Assembly: GCA_015520735.1 (NCBI GenBank) | Contig: WAPN01000006.1 | Location: 177,757 to 241,756 of the forward strand | Source: Desulfurococcales archaeon | GTDB taxonomy: Archaea > Thermoproteota > Thermoprotei_A > Sulfolobales > Desulfurococcaceae | DNA: 64,000 nt | Direction of reading: 5' to 3' | In this document: piece after piece, positions 25,168-35,026 of the stretch | Position numbering within the stretch: the stretch's first letter is position 1 | Layout of the letters: each line of letters begins with the position of its first letter | Made by a program: the position numbers and the translations under genes | Notes under the pieces: model-generated | Databases searched by the model: none | What the model was told of the DNA's origin: nothing | What the model saw: the letters and a program-made list of their open reading frames with translations, nothing else

Positions 25168-26229
25168 CTATTCTTTAACCATGTACACTTTATCCCTTAC
25201 TCTTACTCTTTTCAATCGGTCACCAGTCTTTACGTTCTTTAAGACATTTGTCCGCGGGAACTCGTCCAGCTCTCCGGTCTCCTCGTTTAGGAGATATAGC
25301 GTTGATTTATCCTCTGCAACCACTAGGAACTCCTTATCATACACCATGTAGCCTGGCTTTTTCAGCCTACCTCTCCAGTAGTCATCATACGATACACATA
25401 TGTTTGAGCCATCATCGAGCATGCTGATCTCTATTCCGTGTATATCACGTGACTTCACAACGCCCGGGCGGCCACGGTATTCTACCAGATCGCCCTTATT
25501 TAGATCGGGTAGTCTCACGGATAACGTAGTGATCCCATCCCAAGAGCCTTTATCGGGATTATATTTTGTCGGTTTAAATGATTCTACAACCTTAGCGCCA
25601 GCATCTCTACTCAAAAGCATTGATAGTCTCTTTGCTGCGACCTGGGTCAACAATCTCACATCTAGACCTGTCTTCTTCTCTTTAATCTCGACTATCTCCG
25701 CTGCAACACCAGGATCCCTTAGAGCCCTTCCTATGATCTTCATATCATTCTCGTCCAGATGACCACGGGCACTCCTAATCTGTACCAATGCCTTATGCGC
25801 TCCCCCAGCTACAGCTAAGCATCTGGGACAAGGCATCCTATTTATGTTAAGAACTAGCTCTATTTCATATGTGACTGGATAGTAATCTGCTAGAATAGCC
25901 GAGACACGAGCCTTGACCCCATACTGTGTTTTGTTTATTTTGTAAAGGTCTGAGGTTATGTCTATGTCCGCTATTGTTGTTTTGTCACGCAAGTTTTTCT
26001 CTAGCTCTCTTAGAGCTATTCTCCTGATAACTTCTCTCATCGGTAAGGGATCTCTCCATTCACCTTTATATAACCAGGAACCGCATCGAGGACATATTGT
26101 TATGGTCAGTACTGGTCTTTCTCTAAATAATCCCTTACGATCTAAGAAACAAGTTGGGCACATCCCATCTATCAGGGGCTCGTTCTCGTCGAGCTTTCGG
26201 CCACACACTACACAGTATTTTTCACGCAT
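25168..26229 (-). CDS. NMD3-family ribosome export/assembly protein homologue
   Basis: Archaeal homologue of NMD3, the large-subunit factor that in eukaryotes is an export adaptor and in archaea probably has an assembly role. The N-terminal zinc-binding region has CVVCGRKL, then CPTC, then CPRCGSW, followed by a further CPRC near residue 130. The C-terminal part (RPGVVKSRDIHGIEISML, then a beta-rich end) corresponds to the eIF5A-like region. I chose the ATG at 26229 (MREKYCVVCG), which overlaps the DUF424 stop by eight bases, over an earlier in-frame Met that would add 15 residues lying within the upstream gene. Confidence 0.9.
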   Translation of the reverse strand: MREKYCVVCGRKLDENEPLIDGMCPTCFLDRKGLFRERPVLTITICPRCGSWLYKGEWRDPLPMREVIRRIALRELEKNLRDKTTIADIDITSDLYKINKTQYGVKARVSAILADYYPVTYEIELVLNINRMPCPRCLAVAGGAHKALVQIRSARGHLDENDMKIIGRALRDPGVAAEIVEIKEKKTGLDVRLLTQVAAKRLSMLLSRDAGAKVVESFKPTKYNPDKGSWDGITTLSVRLPDLNKGDLVEYRGRPGVVKSRDIHGIEISMLDDGSNICVSYDDYWRGRLKKPGYMVYDKEFLVVAEDKSTLYLLNEETGELDEFPRTNVLKNVKTGDRLKRVRVRDKVYMVKE

Positions 26230-26545
26230 GACCAACCCCCAGCACCGCGAACTGAGCGTGTTTAGTCCCTCCAATCACGAGAATAGCGTCGGGATGAACT
26301 AGTCCGCGATTAATTGCTGCTTCGACTATGTTATTGCCTACGAGGTTAGCTATGGTTGCGCCCGCCAGCATCTTGAGGGCTTCATCTATTGTGACCAGTT
26401 CTCCCTTGTAGAAAGCTGGGTCTACATAGAACTTTATATTATCGTCGTTGAGCGTGACGCCTAGCAGTTCAGCGTCGCAAACAGCTATAATTATTTCCCC
26501 GCCGCTCTCGTATCTCTTGACATAAACCATGTCATTATTACTCAT
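26222..26545 (-). CDS. DUF424-family protein
   Basis: Small archaeal protein of 107 residues resembling DUF424. Typical sequence includes MVYVKRYESGGEIIIAVCDAELLGVTL, FYKGELVTIDEALKML, the ATIANLVGNNIVEAAI helix and GLVHPDAILVIGGTKHAQFAVL at the C-terminus. Function is unknown, but the family is conserved beside NMD3 and aIF2-beta genes, as here, so a role in translation or ribosome assembly is likely by context. Confidence 0.88.
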   Translation of the reverse strand: MSNNDMVYVKRYESGGEIIIAVCDAELLGVTLNDDNIKFYVDPAFYKGELVTIDEALKMLAGATIANLVGNNIVEAAINRGLVHPDAILVIGGTKHAQFAVLGVGHA

Positions 26546-26615
26546 AATCTCTACTACCTCTAGGGTTTGGTGTTCTAAAATGGTGGATAAATGTTTCTGT
26601 TAATGAAATAAGGCA

Positions 26616-27077
26616 TTAGAATGCTTGGAGAGATGTTTCGGCACCACATGCTAGGCATTTCAGTATGAATACTTTCCCTGACCTCTTAAGCTCCGTAAAC
26701 CTGCTACCACATGTTGGGCATAATACATATTTCTTTACAAATATCTCGATAAGCTTGTTTATGACGTGCGCGCCGAACCTGCCTTGGAGCACTAATTGTT
26801 GTGATTCATCCATATATGCTGGAACGGCTAGTTCTTTTGCAAAGTAGCGCTGGAGAATCTTGGGATCTCGGTTGAGATAATCAACTATCCACCTGAAATT
26901 ACGTATTACCGTCTTCCCACCAACAATTATTATCTCAGCCTTCGGTATCTGGAACGCCTCCCGCGACCTAGCCTTAGTCGGTAACTTCGAATACGCTCTC
27001 TCGAGTAATTCATCATATGCATACTCACTTACTTTTCTGACCAAATCAATCACCTCATTAACGGTATCCAAAAACAT
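26616..27077 (-). CDS. Translation initiation factor aIF2, beta subunit
   Basis: Beta subunit of the aIF2 heterotrimer that carries initiator Met-tRNA to the ribosome. The N-terminal helix contacts the gamma subunit; the core alpha/beta domain includes TVIRNFRWIVDYLNRDPKILQRYFAKEL and GRFGAHVINKLIEIFVKKYV. The C-terminal zinc ribbon has CPTCGSR and CLACGAET. Length of 153 residues is slightly longer than the usual ~140. First gene of the minus-strand translation cluster that ends with the KH protein. Confidence 0.95.
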   Translation of the reverse strand: MFLDTVNEVIDLVRKVSEYAYDELLERAYSKLPTKARSREAFQIPKAEIIIVGGKTVIRNFRWIVDYLNRDPKILQRYFAKELAVPAYMDESQQLVLQGRFGAHVINKLIEIFVKKYVLCPTCGSRFTELKRSGKVFILKCLACGAETSLQAF

Positions 27078-27172
27078 CTATTTATTTACTATTAGGTGCT
27101 AATGCGTGTTTAGAATAGTGTCATAGATACCTTATAAAGGGACTTCTCCCCCTTGAAAATCGAGGGGTAAAA

Positions 27173-28456
27173 GTGAGAATATACATTGAAACATATGGCT
27201 GTGCTCTGAATAGAGCTGACGAATCAATCATGAAGACTGTGCTTACTGAGAAAGGCCACAAGATAGTATCTTCGCCAGAGCATGCCGATGTCGTAGTAAT
27301 TAATACATGTACTGTCCGGCTAGACACTGAGTTAAGAATGATAAAAAGAATCGAACAAGCACGGGATTTCTGCCGGGCACATGGTAAGAAACTGGTAGTG
27401 GCCGGATGTATGGCTCAAGCACAACCCTACAAGATCTCCAAGATAGCGCCAGAAGCCAGCCTTATATCCCCACAAAATAGTAGCAAGATATACCTGGCTA
27501 TCGAGAAAAATGGCAGGGTAGCGCTCCTAGACGGCGATAGAGACAGGAATTGTATTGGTTTATGGGTTGAGAAGGGAGTAGCATATATTCCGCTCCAAGA
27601 CGGCTGCACAGGTAATTGCAGCTTCTGTATAGTGAAAAATGCACGTAGAAAACTCGTTAGTTATCCGATAGAAAAAATAATCGATGCGACCAAAAAAGCA
27701 GTTACTAATGGCGCTGTGGAAATAGAGCTTACGGGACAAGATACTGCATCATACGGCCTAGACCTTTACGGCTCCCAGAAGCTTCCAGAACTATTAGCAC
27801 ATATCGATGACTTACCCGGGAATTTCATGGTTAGAATAGGCATGATGAACCCAGACACATTGAGAAACATATTGGATCAAGTGATAGAGACCCTAAGGCA
27901 AAGCAAGAGAATCTATCACTTTCTCCACATACCACTCCAGAGCGGAAGTGATAAGGTATTGAAGATCATGAGGAGAAGATACACTGTCGAGGAATATGTT
28001 GAGCTAGTCAAAGAGCTTAGAAGAAAAATACCTGGGATAAGCGTAGCCACAGACATAATTGTGGGGCATCCAGGCGAGGAAGAAGAAGATTTCGAGGCAA
28101 CCATCAATATTATAAAGAAACTAGAGTTTGAAAGAGTGCATGTTGCTGTTTACAGCATTAGACCTAACACTCTATCTGCAAGAATGCCTCAAGTCCCGAC
28201 CAAGACGAAGAAAAACAGGATGCTAAGACTGCTTAGAGTAATAGAAGAGGTCGGCTACAAAGTACATGCACGTTACATTGGCTCAACATTGGATGTATTT
28301 GTCACAGAAAAGACTAATAAGTGGATCGGTAGAACTAGGAACTATATTCCCGTGATCATACTAGACAATTCCAGCTCACTTAATCACGGCAAACATGCAA
28401 CAGTGTTTATCAAGGACGCTACATTCTATGATCTCCGAGGAGAAATGGTCCATTAG
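27173..28456 (+). CDS. tRNA threonylcarbamoyladenosine methylthiotransferase (archaeal MtaB/CDKAL1 type)
   Basis: Radical SAM methylthiotransferase that converts t6A37 to ms2t6A37 in tRNAs decoding ANN codons. The N-terminal UPF0004 domain has ligand Cys residues in YGCALN, NTCTVR and GCMAQ. The radical SAM motif is GCTGNCSFCIVK (around residue 147), followed by ELTGQDTASYG. The C-terminal region is a TRAM-like RNA-binding beta domain. Length of 427 residues fits. GTG start at 27173. It is divergent from aIF2-beta and its end overlaps the convergent channel gene by four bases. Confidence 0.93.
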   Translation: MRIYIETYGCALNRADESIMKTVLTEKGHKIVSSPEHADVVVINTCTVRLDTELRMIKRIEQARDFCRAHGKKLVVAGCMAQAQPYKISKIAPEASLISPQNSSKIYLAIEKNGRVALLDGDRDRNCIGLWVEKGVAYIPLQDGCTGNCSFCIVKNARRKLVSYPIEKIIDATKKAVTNGAVEIELTGQDTASYGLDLYGSQKLPELLAHIDDLPGNFMVRIGMMNPDTLRNILDQVIETLRQSKRIYHFLHIPLQSGSDKVLKIMRRRYTVEEYVELVKELRRKIPGISVATDIIVGHPGEEEEDFEATINIIKKLEFERVHVAVYSIRPNTLSARMPQVPTKTKKNRMLRLLRVIEEVGYKVHARYIGSTLDVFVTEKTNKWIGRTRNYIPVIILDNSSSLNHGKHATVFIKDATFYDLRGEMVH

Positions 28457-29253
28457 ATCGTAGTTTCTATAAATTCTATCTCAGGATTATACTTGATCAA
28501 CGACTTGTTTATCTCGTTAGCCAGTCTAACGAGATCGGATAACCTGATAGGAGTAGATACAGGATAAGCCCTTATCCTCGCAACAACTTCCCCAACGCCT
28601 ATTTTCTCTATCATTATTTTCTTTGAGTCTATCCTGAATATCACAAGATCTATCTCCTCGATACTCTTTATAAGGTCATCGACAACTCTTAGCGGATCTA
28701 TTTCACCGGTATTTAGTCTGATGCGTGTCTGAACGGATGGTACATATTCTTTGATAATAGCGTTAACCAGTAGGCTGTTTGCAATGTATATTCTCTTACC
28801 ATAGATATCCTCAAGCGTTGATACCATAGGTTCCACATCAATTATTCTTCCATAAACAGGTGTTGTGTGCCCTGGTAACCTTATTTCGTAGCTCTTCCCC
28901 TTGATATGACGGAGCAACTGCAGATTAATATATGCGACGAACTCCCTGATCTCGTAGAAGAACAAGATGAAGCTTGATACAATGAATATCGATATAGCTA
29001 CAACAACGATATCGGGAGGAACAAATACATTCAGTATAGTTACCAGAATTATGAATATGACAATGACATCTATGAACCTACTGATCGTGTTCTTTGTTGA
29101 AGCAGATACTATTCCTCTATTCATGAGCGAAGTCATAAATCTAACAAGCAATATTCTCATAAGTACAAGTATTATTATGACGAGTATGACTGACTGGAAT
29201 TTAAATAGTAATTGCTCTGGCGATGGAAAAGTAAACGTCCAGTTAAAATACAC
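28453..29253 (-). CDS. MscS-like mechanosensitive channel protein
   Basis: Predicted inner-membrane protein of 266 residues with three N-terminal transmembrane helices (about residues 17-38, 63-80 and 84-103) and a cytoplasmic beta/alpha region. The segment after TM3, VYGRIIDVEPMVSTLEDIYGKRIYIANSLL, matches the MscS beta domain pattern ending in xPNSLL. The TM3 Gly/Ala pattern of canonical MscS is not obvious, so gating behaviour may differ. It is the last gene of a group with TrkA and TrkH homologues, which fits osmotic and potassium balance. Confidence 0.82.
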   Translation of the reverse strand: MYFNWTFTFPSPEQLLFKFQSVILVIIILVLMRILLVRFMTSLMNRGIVSASTKNTISRFIDVIVIFIILVTILNVFVPPDIVVVAISIFIVSSFILFFYEIREFVAYINLQLLRHIKGKSYEIRLPGHTTPVYGRIIDVEPMVSTLEDIYGKRIYIANSLLVNAIIKEYVPSVQTRIRLNTGEIDPLRVVDDLIKSIEEIDLVIFRIDSKKIMIEKIGVGEVVARIRAYPVSTPIRLSDLVRLANEINKSLIKYNPEIEFIETTI

Positions 29254-29259
29254 GTGTAT

Positions 29260-29904
29260 TCACCCTTTGAAGTACCTCTCAACATCTTCTACTCTGGACA
29301 ACACTATTAATTGATAGCCTGGACGAAGCACATCATCCTCTATAGGGGGACGAAGAGTTTTTCCATCGAACAGCAAAAGTATCTTCACGTCTTCAGGAAG
29401 TTTTAGATTTCGAAGCTCTGTCCCTATGACAGGATCTGTTTCTGCAAGTGATATCTGGTATATCTTATAGTTTCCTACGATGCTGATCAGTCTTGGTGAG
29501 GATATTGAGTCTAGATAGCTATTGAGGATTGATGCTATGAGACTGGCCTGAGATATGGGTACTCCTAGTCCGAGTTCTTGGAGTAGATTCGCTATCCTGT
29601 GATCGGTAACTTTGGCTAGCCTATAGGGAACATTATATAGTTTAGCGATTGCAAGTACGAATAAGTTTATTTCATTCCTACCCGTCAGCGCTATTACCAT
29701 GTCGATTTCATCCATTTGTATGTCGCTTGCATATAGTGTTACATCCGTGGCATCCTTTCCTATGACAAAAATATCATATTTACTTGATAACTCAGCTCTC
29801 CTCTGAGGATCCTTTTCCACGACGTAGACTTGGTGCTTCTTAAGGTCGAGAAGACTTAATAACTCCTCTGCAACCCCTCCTCCACCAACAATAAGTATTC
29901 TCAA
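29260..29904 (-). CDS. trkA: Potassium uptake regulatory protein TrkA (RCK domain)
   Basis: Cytoplasmic regulator of Trk/Ktr potassium transporters. The N-terminal RCK-N Rossmann domain has a glycine-rich nucleotide loop MRILIVGGGGVAEELL, the acidic end of beta2 in VVEKDPQR, and IVIGKDATD-type and ALTGRNEINL segments. Residues ~135-214 are an RCK-C (TrkA-C) domain with ETDPVIGTELRNLKLPEDVKILLL. Length of 214 residues is that of a single-RCK protein. It lies 35 bases downstream of the TrkH gene, forming the expected pair. Confidence 0.93.
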   Translation of the reverse strand: MRILIVGGGGVAEELLSLLDLKKHQVYVVEKDPQRRAELSSKYDIFVIGKDATDVTLYASDIQMDEIDMVIALTGRNEINLFVLAIAKLYNVPYRLAKVTDHRIANLLQELGLGVPISQASLIASILNSYLDSISSPRLISIVGNYKIYQISLAETDPVIGTELRNLKLPEDVKILLLFDGKTLRPPIEDDVLRPGYQLIVLSRVEDVERYFKG

Positions 29905-29939
29905 GGAATCATCACTCCGTGCTTAGGATCAGCGCTTCT

Positions 29940-31397
29940 TTACCTTAGTATTTTAATAACCTTGCGCCCAGATATAAGTCCTACTAATAAGAAGACCTGT
30001 GTATATTCGACTCTCCCAATCAGCATCAATATCATTATCACAACTCTTACCAGTAGGGGAGCATTGGGTGCTACTACTCCAGCACTTAAACCTACACATC
30101 CTGCGGCGGATGTCGCTTCGAATAAGGCGTTTATGAAGCTATATCCCTCGGCAGTTATTAGTAGGGCTCCGATAAATATTGCGAACATATGGACTATTGT
30201 GAAGAGAAGAGCTTGACCTATCTCTTGTTCGGTGATGGCGTTGCCATCAATTTTGATCGTCTTCTGTATCTTGTCTCCAACAATGGTGTTTATTGATGCG
30301 TACTTGAATCTCTTCACTAAGACTAATAGTCTGAAACTTTTTATACCACCAGCCGTTGAGAATATCATTCCACCTATAAACATCGATAGTATAAGTATGA
30401 GTTTTGTGGTTGTTGATAGCCCGGCAATAGTTCCTATATTGAATCCTGTTGTTGTCATTGCCGATACTAGATTAAAGGAGCCGGCGATAAGAGAATATGC
30501 TAGGGGTTTATGATCTACTAGCACATAGCTTAGATCCGTTGCCACAACCAGTATGATCATTGAGTAAACATATGTTCGGAACTCCTCGCTTCTCCAGACG
30601 CTACGTAGTTCTCCCCTCAGCATCTTATCTAACAAAACAAAGTTCATACCTCCTAGAAACATTAGAGCCATTACCGGTATGTATGTCAGGGGCGCCCTAT
30701 TGAATATGACTTGGTAGCCTTGATCATATGTTGACATACCACCAGTCGCTACTGTGGTTAATACGTGGTTGAATGCCTCGTAGAAATTCATGCCCGTATA
30801 GACATATGCTATTATTCCACCTATCGTTAGGATCAGATATATCCTTATGAGTCTCTGTGCAGTCCGATAGAACGTTGCCTCTATCTTTAGTGGTCTCTCA
30901 ACACCATAAGCGGCCGCGCCGACCCGGTAGAAATACGGAAACAATACCATGGCAAAAACAACTACACCAAGCTCACCGCTCCACTGCATTATGCTGCGCC
31001 ACGTTACTATGGATGGCTTCATATGATCGAGGCCTGTCAGGACAGTAAAGCCTGTACCAGTGAAACCGGAGATCGATTCAAACCATGCATTGACAAAGCT
31101 TATCTTCAGGGATATCATTAGCGGTATGGCTGCTTCGAGGGAGATCAATGGCCAAGCTATAGATGTAACAATTAATCCTTCAAGGAGAGAAAGGGGTTTG
31201 GCCTCGATTTTCTGGAGCAGGTAACCCACGAATATAAGGACTATTGAGGCAATAAAGAAGGGCCAAGTCATGGGTTTCAAAGTGATCATATCGATCAATG
31301 GCACGCTCAGCATCAAAAGACCAAGCACTATCTGTAGAGCACCAATTATCTTCAGGATACTGCTCCAGTTAATCACCGCCAAAGCACCATGGCTCAA
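29940..31397 (-). CDS. trkH: Potassium uptake membrane protein TrkH/KtrB
   Basis: Polytopic cation transporter subunit with four repeated M1-P-M2 units. Selectivity-filter-like loops are visible in SGFTGTGFTVL (P1), TVATGGMSTYDQG (P2), AMTTTGFNIG (P3) and SAAGCVGLSAG (P4), each with the conserved Gly. About ten hydrophobic helices are predicted over 485 residues. The substrate is likely K+, with co-transported ion undetermined. Paired with the RCK-domain gene immediately downstream; the MscS-like gene follows. TATA-like sequences lie in the 130-base gap before the neighbouring tRNA-Arg. Confidence 0.94.
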   Translation of the reverse strand: MSHGALAVINWSSILKIIGALQIVLGLLMLSVPLIDMITLKPMTWPFFIASIVLIFVGYLLQKIEAKPLSLLEGLIVTSIAWPLISLEAAIPLMISLKISFVNAWFESISGFTGTGFTVLTGLDHMKPSIVTWRSIMQWSGELGVVVFAMVLFPYFYRVGAAAYGVERPLKIEATFYRTAQRLIRIYLILTIGGIIAYVYTGMNFYEAFNHVLTTVATGGMSTYDQGYQVIFNRAPLTYIPVMALMFLGGMNFVLLDKMLRGELRSVWRSEEFRTYVYSMIILVVATDLSYVLVDHKPLAYSLIAGSFNLVSAMTTTGFNIGTIAGLSTTTKLILILSMFIGGMIFSTAGGIKSFRLLVLVKRFKYASINTIVGDKIQKTIKIDGNAITEQEIGQALLFTIVHMFAIFIGALLITAEGYSFINALFEATSAAGCVGLSAGVVAPNAPLLVRVVIMILMLIGRVEYTQVFLLVGLISGRKVIKILR

Positions 31398-31531
31398 AGA
31401 TCATGGTAAATCTCCGTAGCGATACCGGCCACGATGATAATCTAAAGTATGTTTTTGAAATTAAATATTCCCCAAAGAACAATAAGATCACCCACAATAT
31501 CCATGTAGGCTTTAAGATAGTAAAGAATATG

Positions 31532-31606
31532 CGGGCCCGCGGGGATTCGAACCCCGGGTCTCCGGCTTAGAAGGCCGGCGCCCTATCCTGGCTAGGCTAC
31601 GGGCCC
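31532..31606 (-). tRNA. tRNA-Arg (UCU)
   Basis: Acceptor GGGCCCG/CGGGCCC with discriminator G; CCA not encoded. Anticodon stem CCGGC/GCCGG with loop CTTCTAA, so the anticodon is UCU. No intron; 75 nt. Confidence 0.96.
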
Positions 31607-31659
31607 ACTGCTCCACGCCAGCCTTCATCTTAGGAAATATTTTTCGGGGGATATAGGCT

Positions 31660-34398
31660 TTATGGGGTTGGTTTACATTGGTTTGTGATAAGCTCTATTA
31701 TTTTGTCTATGTGTTTCTCCGGTTGCTCCATCCTTATTGTTACATGGTCTTTCTTCCCTCCGCCTTTAGCACCATATTTTTTAAGGTCCTCAACGACCTT
31801 GGTTAGATCTATCTTGTTATTCCTGCATGTTTCGGGATGAGTTGCGATTTCAACTAGTTTTTCATCATAACTGATTACTATATACTTCTTCTTTAATGAG
31901 TAGTGTTCTACTAGTTCGCGGAACAATTGTTTGTCTCCAATGCTCTGCTTTACCACGGCCACGTAAGTGTTGCATACAGGTGTCTTGGAGTTCTCAATGT
32001 CTTTCATGAGAAGTTCTTTCACTAATTTCCTATACTCGGTGATGAGCATGCGTTGCTCAGATAGTTCTCTAGCCTTCTTCCGAGCCGAGTTGATAGGACT
32101 TCCAGTGTCAAGACCTAGCACGTCTGCTATTTCTTTTATTTCGTTTTCCAGCTTCTCTATGTAGGGCGGTAACCTTATGCTAGCGATGTATTCTAAACGG
32201 TATACCCCATCCTGTATTTTTTCAGTATTTATGATCTTTATTGCACCGACCTCCGATGTATTTGCTACATGAGTCCCAAAACATGCTTCTGCATCATAAC
32301 CGGGGATCTCGACTATTCTGATTATTGGCTGAATTACTGCTCCGCCCTCGTATATTTTCAGGCCATACTTCTTCTCCGCCTCGAATTTTGGTAGGTAATG
32401 TATTTTCAGCCCTATATGTTCCTGTATGATCTTGTTGGCTATCTCTTCGATCCTTTGTATCTCTTCCTCTGTTATCTGCTTATGATGAGTTATATCTAGT
32501 CTAGCCTTCTCAGTCGTCTTCTCAGCTCCTGCTTGCCACACATGTTCGCCGAGGACCCTACGGGCAGCAGAGAGAATTATGTGTGTGGCTGTATGGTGTT
32601 TCATCAAAGTGTATCTTCTATCCCAGTCAATAACTCCTCTGATCTCTGTACCAATGTTTTGGGGGGAGGGACCCTTGTCTAGTCTATGTATAATGACATT
32701 TCTTACCTTGTAGACCCCTTCGACTCTGTACTTGCTGTCTGCTATCTCGATAACACCTGTATCGTGTTCTTGCCCGCCTCCACGCGGGTAGAAGGCCGTC
32801 TGGTCCAGTATAACGTAATTATCTTTGATACCGAGTATTCTCGCCTTGAACTCCCTCATATATGGATCCTTATGAAATAGAAGAGTTGTTTCTGGGAAGC
32901 TACTAGCCCATGAAGCTATATCTGATGGTACATCGGTCTTCTTTTCCTTTATTAAGGCTCGAGAACCACCATGTCTTGATGCAACGATACTATAGAAGTT
33001 TGGTGGAACATCTAGTTTTACACCGAGTCTTGATGCATATGATACTACTATTTCGGGTGGGATTCCATGGGAGTCATATATCTCTATCATGGCGTCGAGA
33101 TCTAGTTTCTTCTTTTTCTTAAGGATCTTCTTTACTATGCGGAATCCTCTATCGATGACGTCCAGGAATCTCTTCGTCTCCACGCTTAATACGTCTACTA
33201 TATAATCCATTCTTTCCTGAAACTTTGAGTAGATGTACTTGTCTTTCCAATAATTGGCCTGTAGTTTGAACAGCTCTAGGATTATGTCCTCTAACCTGGA
33301 CGGCTCAACGTTCAACTGGAGAAGGGTTTTGAGAGCCCTTCTTATTACTAGGCGGGCTAGATAGCCTTCACCAACATTTGATGGAACTATATAGTCTGAT
33401 AGCATCAGGGATATAGTACGGGTATGGTCTAGGAGAGTGTATAGCCTTATAGATTCAATCAACTGTTCATAATGCTTGGTGTATCCGATCCTTTCTATCT
33501 CGTGTTTTAGCTTATCTAGACTATCAATCTCCTTATCGCTAAGCAGGTATGCAATCCTTCTTAAAACATCATATGGCGGCTCCTCTATCCCTAGTAAATC
33601 CTTGTATTTGCCAACTAGTTCTCCGTAAATGGTGTGGTACGAGGTTGGTAAGCGTTGAGTGAACCATGCTATTCTCTCTATACCGTACCCTGTATCCACA
33701 ACTGTTATAGGCATAAGCTCGCGTTTATCATCTGTTACACGGTACTTCATAAATACAAGCGTTGCCACTTCAAGACCATCAACCACCACCTCGTAAGCAG
33801 GCCCAGCATTTCCTCCTCCTTCCCACCAGGATTCTTTGAATACTAGATCGTCAGGATCAATGCCTATTTCTTTCGTGAAGAACTCAAAGGCATACCTTAG
33901 GGTTTCGTCCACCCAGTAGATGTGATTATCTTTTTTATTGAATGCGTGGTGCCCACCCATTTCAAAGCTTGTGAGATGTCTACCGAATGTTAGGCCAACA
34001 TTATCTATGTCTTCTAGCCTTATACATGGTTGTACTATCACTAATGGATTATGAGGAGGATCAACAATTCCTTCAGTCACTGCAGGCTGGAAAACAACTA
34101 TTGATGCTATTGTTAAGTATAAGTCATTCCTCCAACGAGCGAGAACAGGATAGGGTTCAATGTAGCCATGATTATTCCTTACGAAATAGTCTATGAATTT
34201 TCTGCGGGCCTCCTCTAAACTCAAGCTCTTGATATTAGGGTAGTCTTTGATTAGGAAATCATATTTACTGCACGGTCTATCGGGACATGTTTCCCGAGGT
34301 ACTCGGCTCCAGAACGTTGCACCACATACTTTGCACTTATAGGGCTTATAGCCGTGTTCTGGCAGAAATTTGTTCTTGAACTCGGGCTCAACTGTCAT
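31660..34398 (-). CDS. alaS: Alanyl-tRNA synthetase
   Basis: Class II synthetase charging tRNA-Ala, archaeal type, 912 residues. The N-terminal archaeal extension has a CKVCGATFWS...CPDRPC zinc-like element. The catalytic core includes FVRNNHGYIEPYPVLARWRNDLYLTIASI and GGHHAFNKKD. The editing domain has the metal-binding HTATH motif and the downstream CFGTH Cys/His ligands. The C-terminal DHHA1-like region includes GAKGGGKKDHVTIRM. ATG start at 34398. It stands apart from the ribosomal operon by 200 bases in which I see no gene. Confidence 0.97.
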   Translation of the reverse strand: MTVEPEFKNKFLPEHGYKPYKCKVCGATFWSRVPRETCPDRPCSKYDFLIKDYPNIKSLSLEEARRKFIDYFVRNNHGYIEPYPVLARWRNDLYLTIASIVVFQPAVTEGIVDPPHNPLVIVQPCIRLEDIDNVGLTFGRHLTSFEMGGHHAFNKKDNHIYWVDETLRYAFEFFTKEIGIDPDDLVFKESWWEGGGNAGPAYEVVVDGLEVATLVFMKYRVTDDKRELMPITVVDTGYGIERIAWFTQRLPTSYHTIYGELVGKYKDLLGIEEPPYDVLRRIAYLLSDKEIDSLDKLKHEIERIGYTKHYEQLIESIRLYTLLDHTRTISLMLSDYIVPSNVGEGYLARLVIRRALKTLLQLNVEPSRLEDIILELFKLQANYWKDKYIYSKFQERMDYIVDVLSVETKRFLDVIDRGFRIVKKILKKKKKLDLDAMIEIYDSHGIPPEIVVSYASRLGVKLDVPPNFYSIVASRHGGSRALIKEKKTDVPSDIASWASSFPETTLLFHKDPYMREFKARILGIKDNYVILDQTAFYPRGGGQEHDTGVIEIADSKYRVEGVYKVRNVIIHRLDKGPSPQNIGTEIRGVIDWDRRYTLMKHHTATHIILSAARRVLGEHVWQAGAEKTTEKARLDITHHKQITEEEIQRIEEIANKIIQEHIGLKIHYLPKFEAEKKYGLKIYEGGAVIQPIIRIVEIPGYDAEACFGTHVANTSEVGAIKIINTEKIQDGVYRLEYIASIRLPPYIEKLENEIKEIADVLGLDTGSPINSARKKARELSEQRMLITEYRKLVKELLMKDIENSKTPVCNTYVAVVKQSIGDKQLFRELVEHYSLKKKYIVISYDEKLVEIATHPETCRNNKIDLTKVVEDLKKYGAKGGGKKDHVTIRMEQPEKHIDKIIELITNQCKPTP

Positions 34399-34596
34399 GA
34401 ATTAACACCACTACTATTCTGCATGTTCCATACTGTTTCTCTATAGTGTGTCTTACTGAGAATAATATCATGGTGTTTACAACTAATTATACCTAATCAT
34501 GAAAACACGTCAACAAGCAACAGAAATAGAATTGTATGACAGGTTATATTTTCCTAAAAACTAATACGTTAATACTCTGCGCAATGTACTCATCAT

Positions 34597-34725
34597 TTTT
34601 AGCCGAAGAGGGCGCCTAGACCCTCAGCAAGCTCCTCCTCGCTAACAGCCTCCTTCTCTTCCTCCTCAGCAGCCTCTTCCTCCTTCTTCTCCTTCTCCTC
34701 AGCAGGCTGCGCAGGAGCAGCGGCT
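34597..34725 (-). repeat. 129-bp direct repeat, copy in P1 gene
   Basis: Identical over 129 bases to 35027-35155. It covers the acidic C-terminal tail codons and stop of P1. Identity at all third positions indicates gene conversion or very recent duplication. Confidence 0.93.
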
Positions 34726-34922
34726 GGAACAGGTGCGATTGGCGCTGCAAGAGCCTGTTCGAGAACTTTGGCTATGTCGATGTTCTTTATTGCCGCTACT
34801 AATGATTTTACCTTTACATCGTCTACCTCTACTCCAGCAGCTTCCAATACCTTCTTAAGGTTTTCCTCATTTATCTCCTTGCCTGCTTTGTAGAGTAATA
34901 GAGATGCGTAGATATACTCGAT
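34599..34922 (-). CDS. Ribosomal protein P1 (archaeal L12), apparent AUC start
   Basis: Stalk protein that recruits translation factors to the large subunit. The conserved archaeal N-terminus [30 protein letters not shown] is encoded in frame from 34919 onward, but the codon in the initiator position (34920-34922) is ATC, and an in-frame stop lies two codons further up. GGTGAG is placed six bases before the ATC, ideal spacing. The alternative TTG at 34847 would remove the dimerisation helices and is unlikely. With the AUC start the protein is 107 residues, the normal size, with an Ala-rich hinge and acidic Glu/Lys tail ending GLGALFG. Downstream of P0 in the L11-L1-P0-P1 operon. Confidence 0.88.
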   Translation of the reverse strand: MEYIYASLLLYKAGKEINEENLKKVLEAAGVEVDDVKVKSLVAAIKNIDIAKVLEQALAAPIAPVPAAAPAQPAEEKEKKEEEAAEEEEKEAVSEEELAEGLGALFG

Positions 34923-35026
34923 CGCTCCTCACCCCATCCTTTATCTATCCAGCCTTTTATTCAAGCATACAAGTAACATGGGTTTAGGAGTTTTAAATCC
35001 TTTCCTTTCTAATGTCAGGAAAAACC

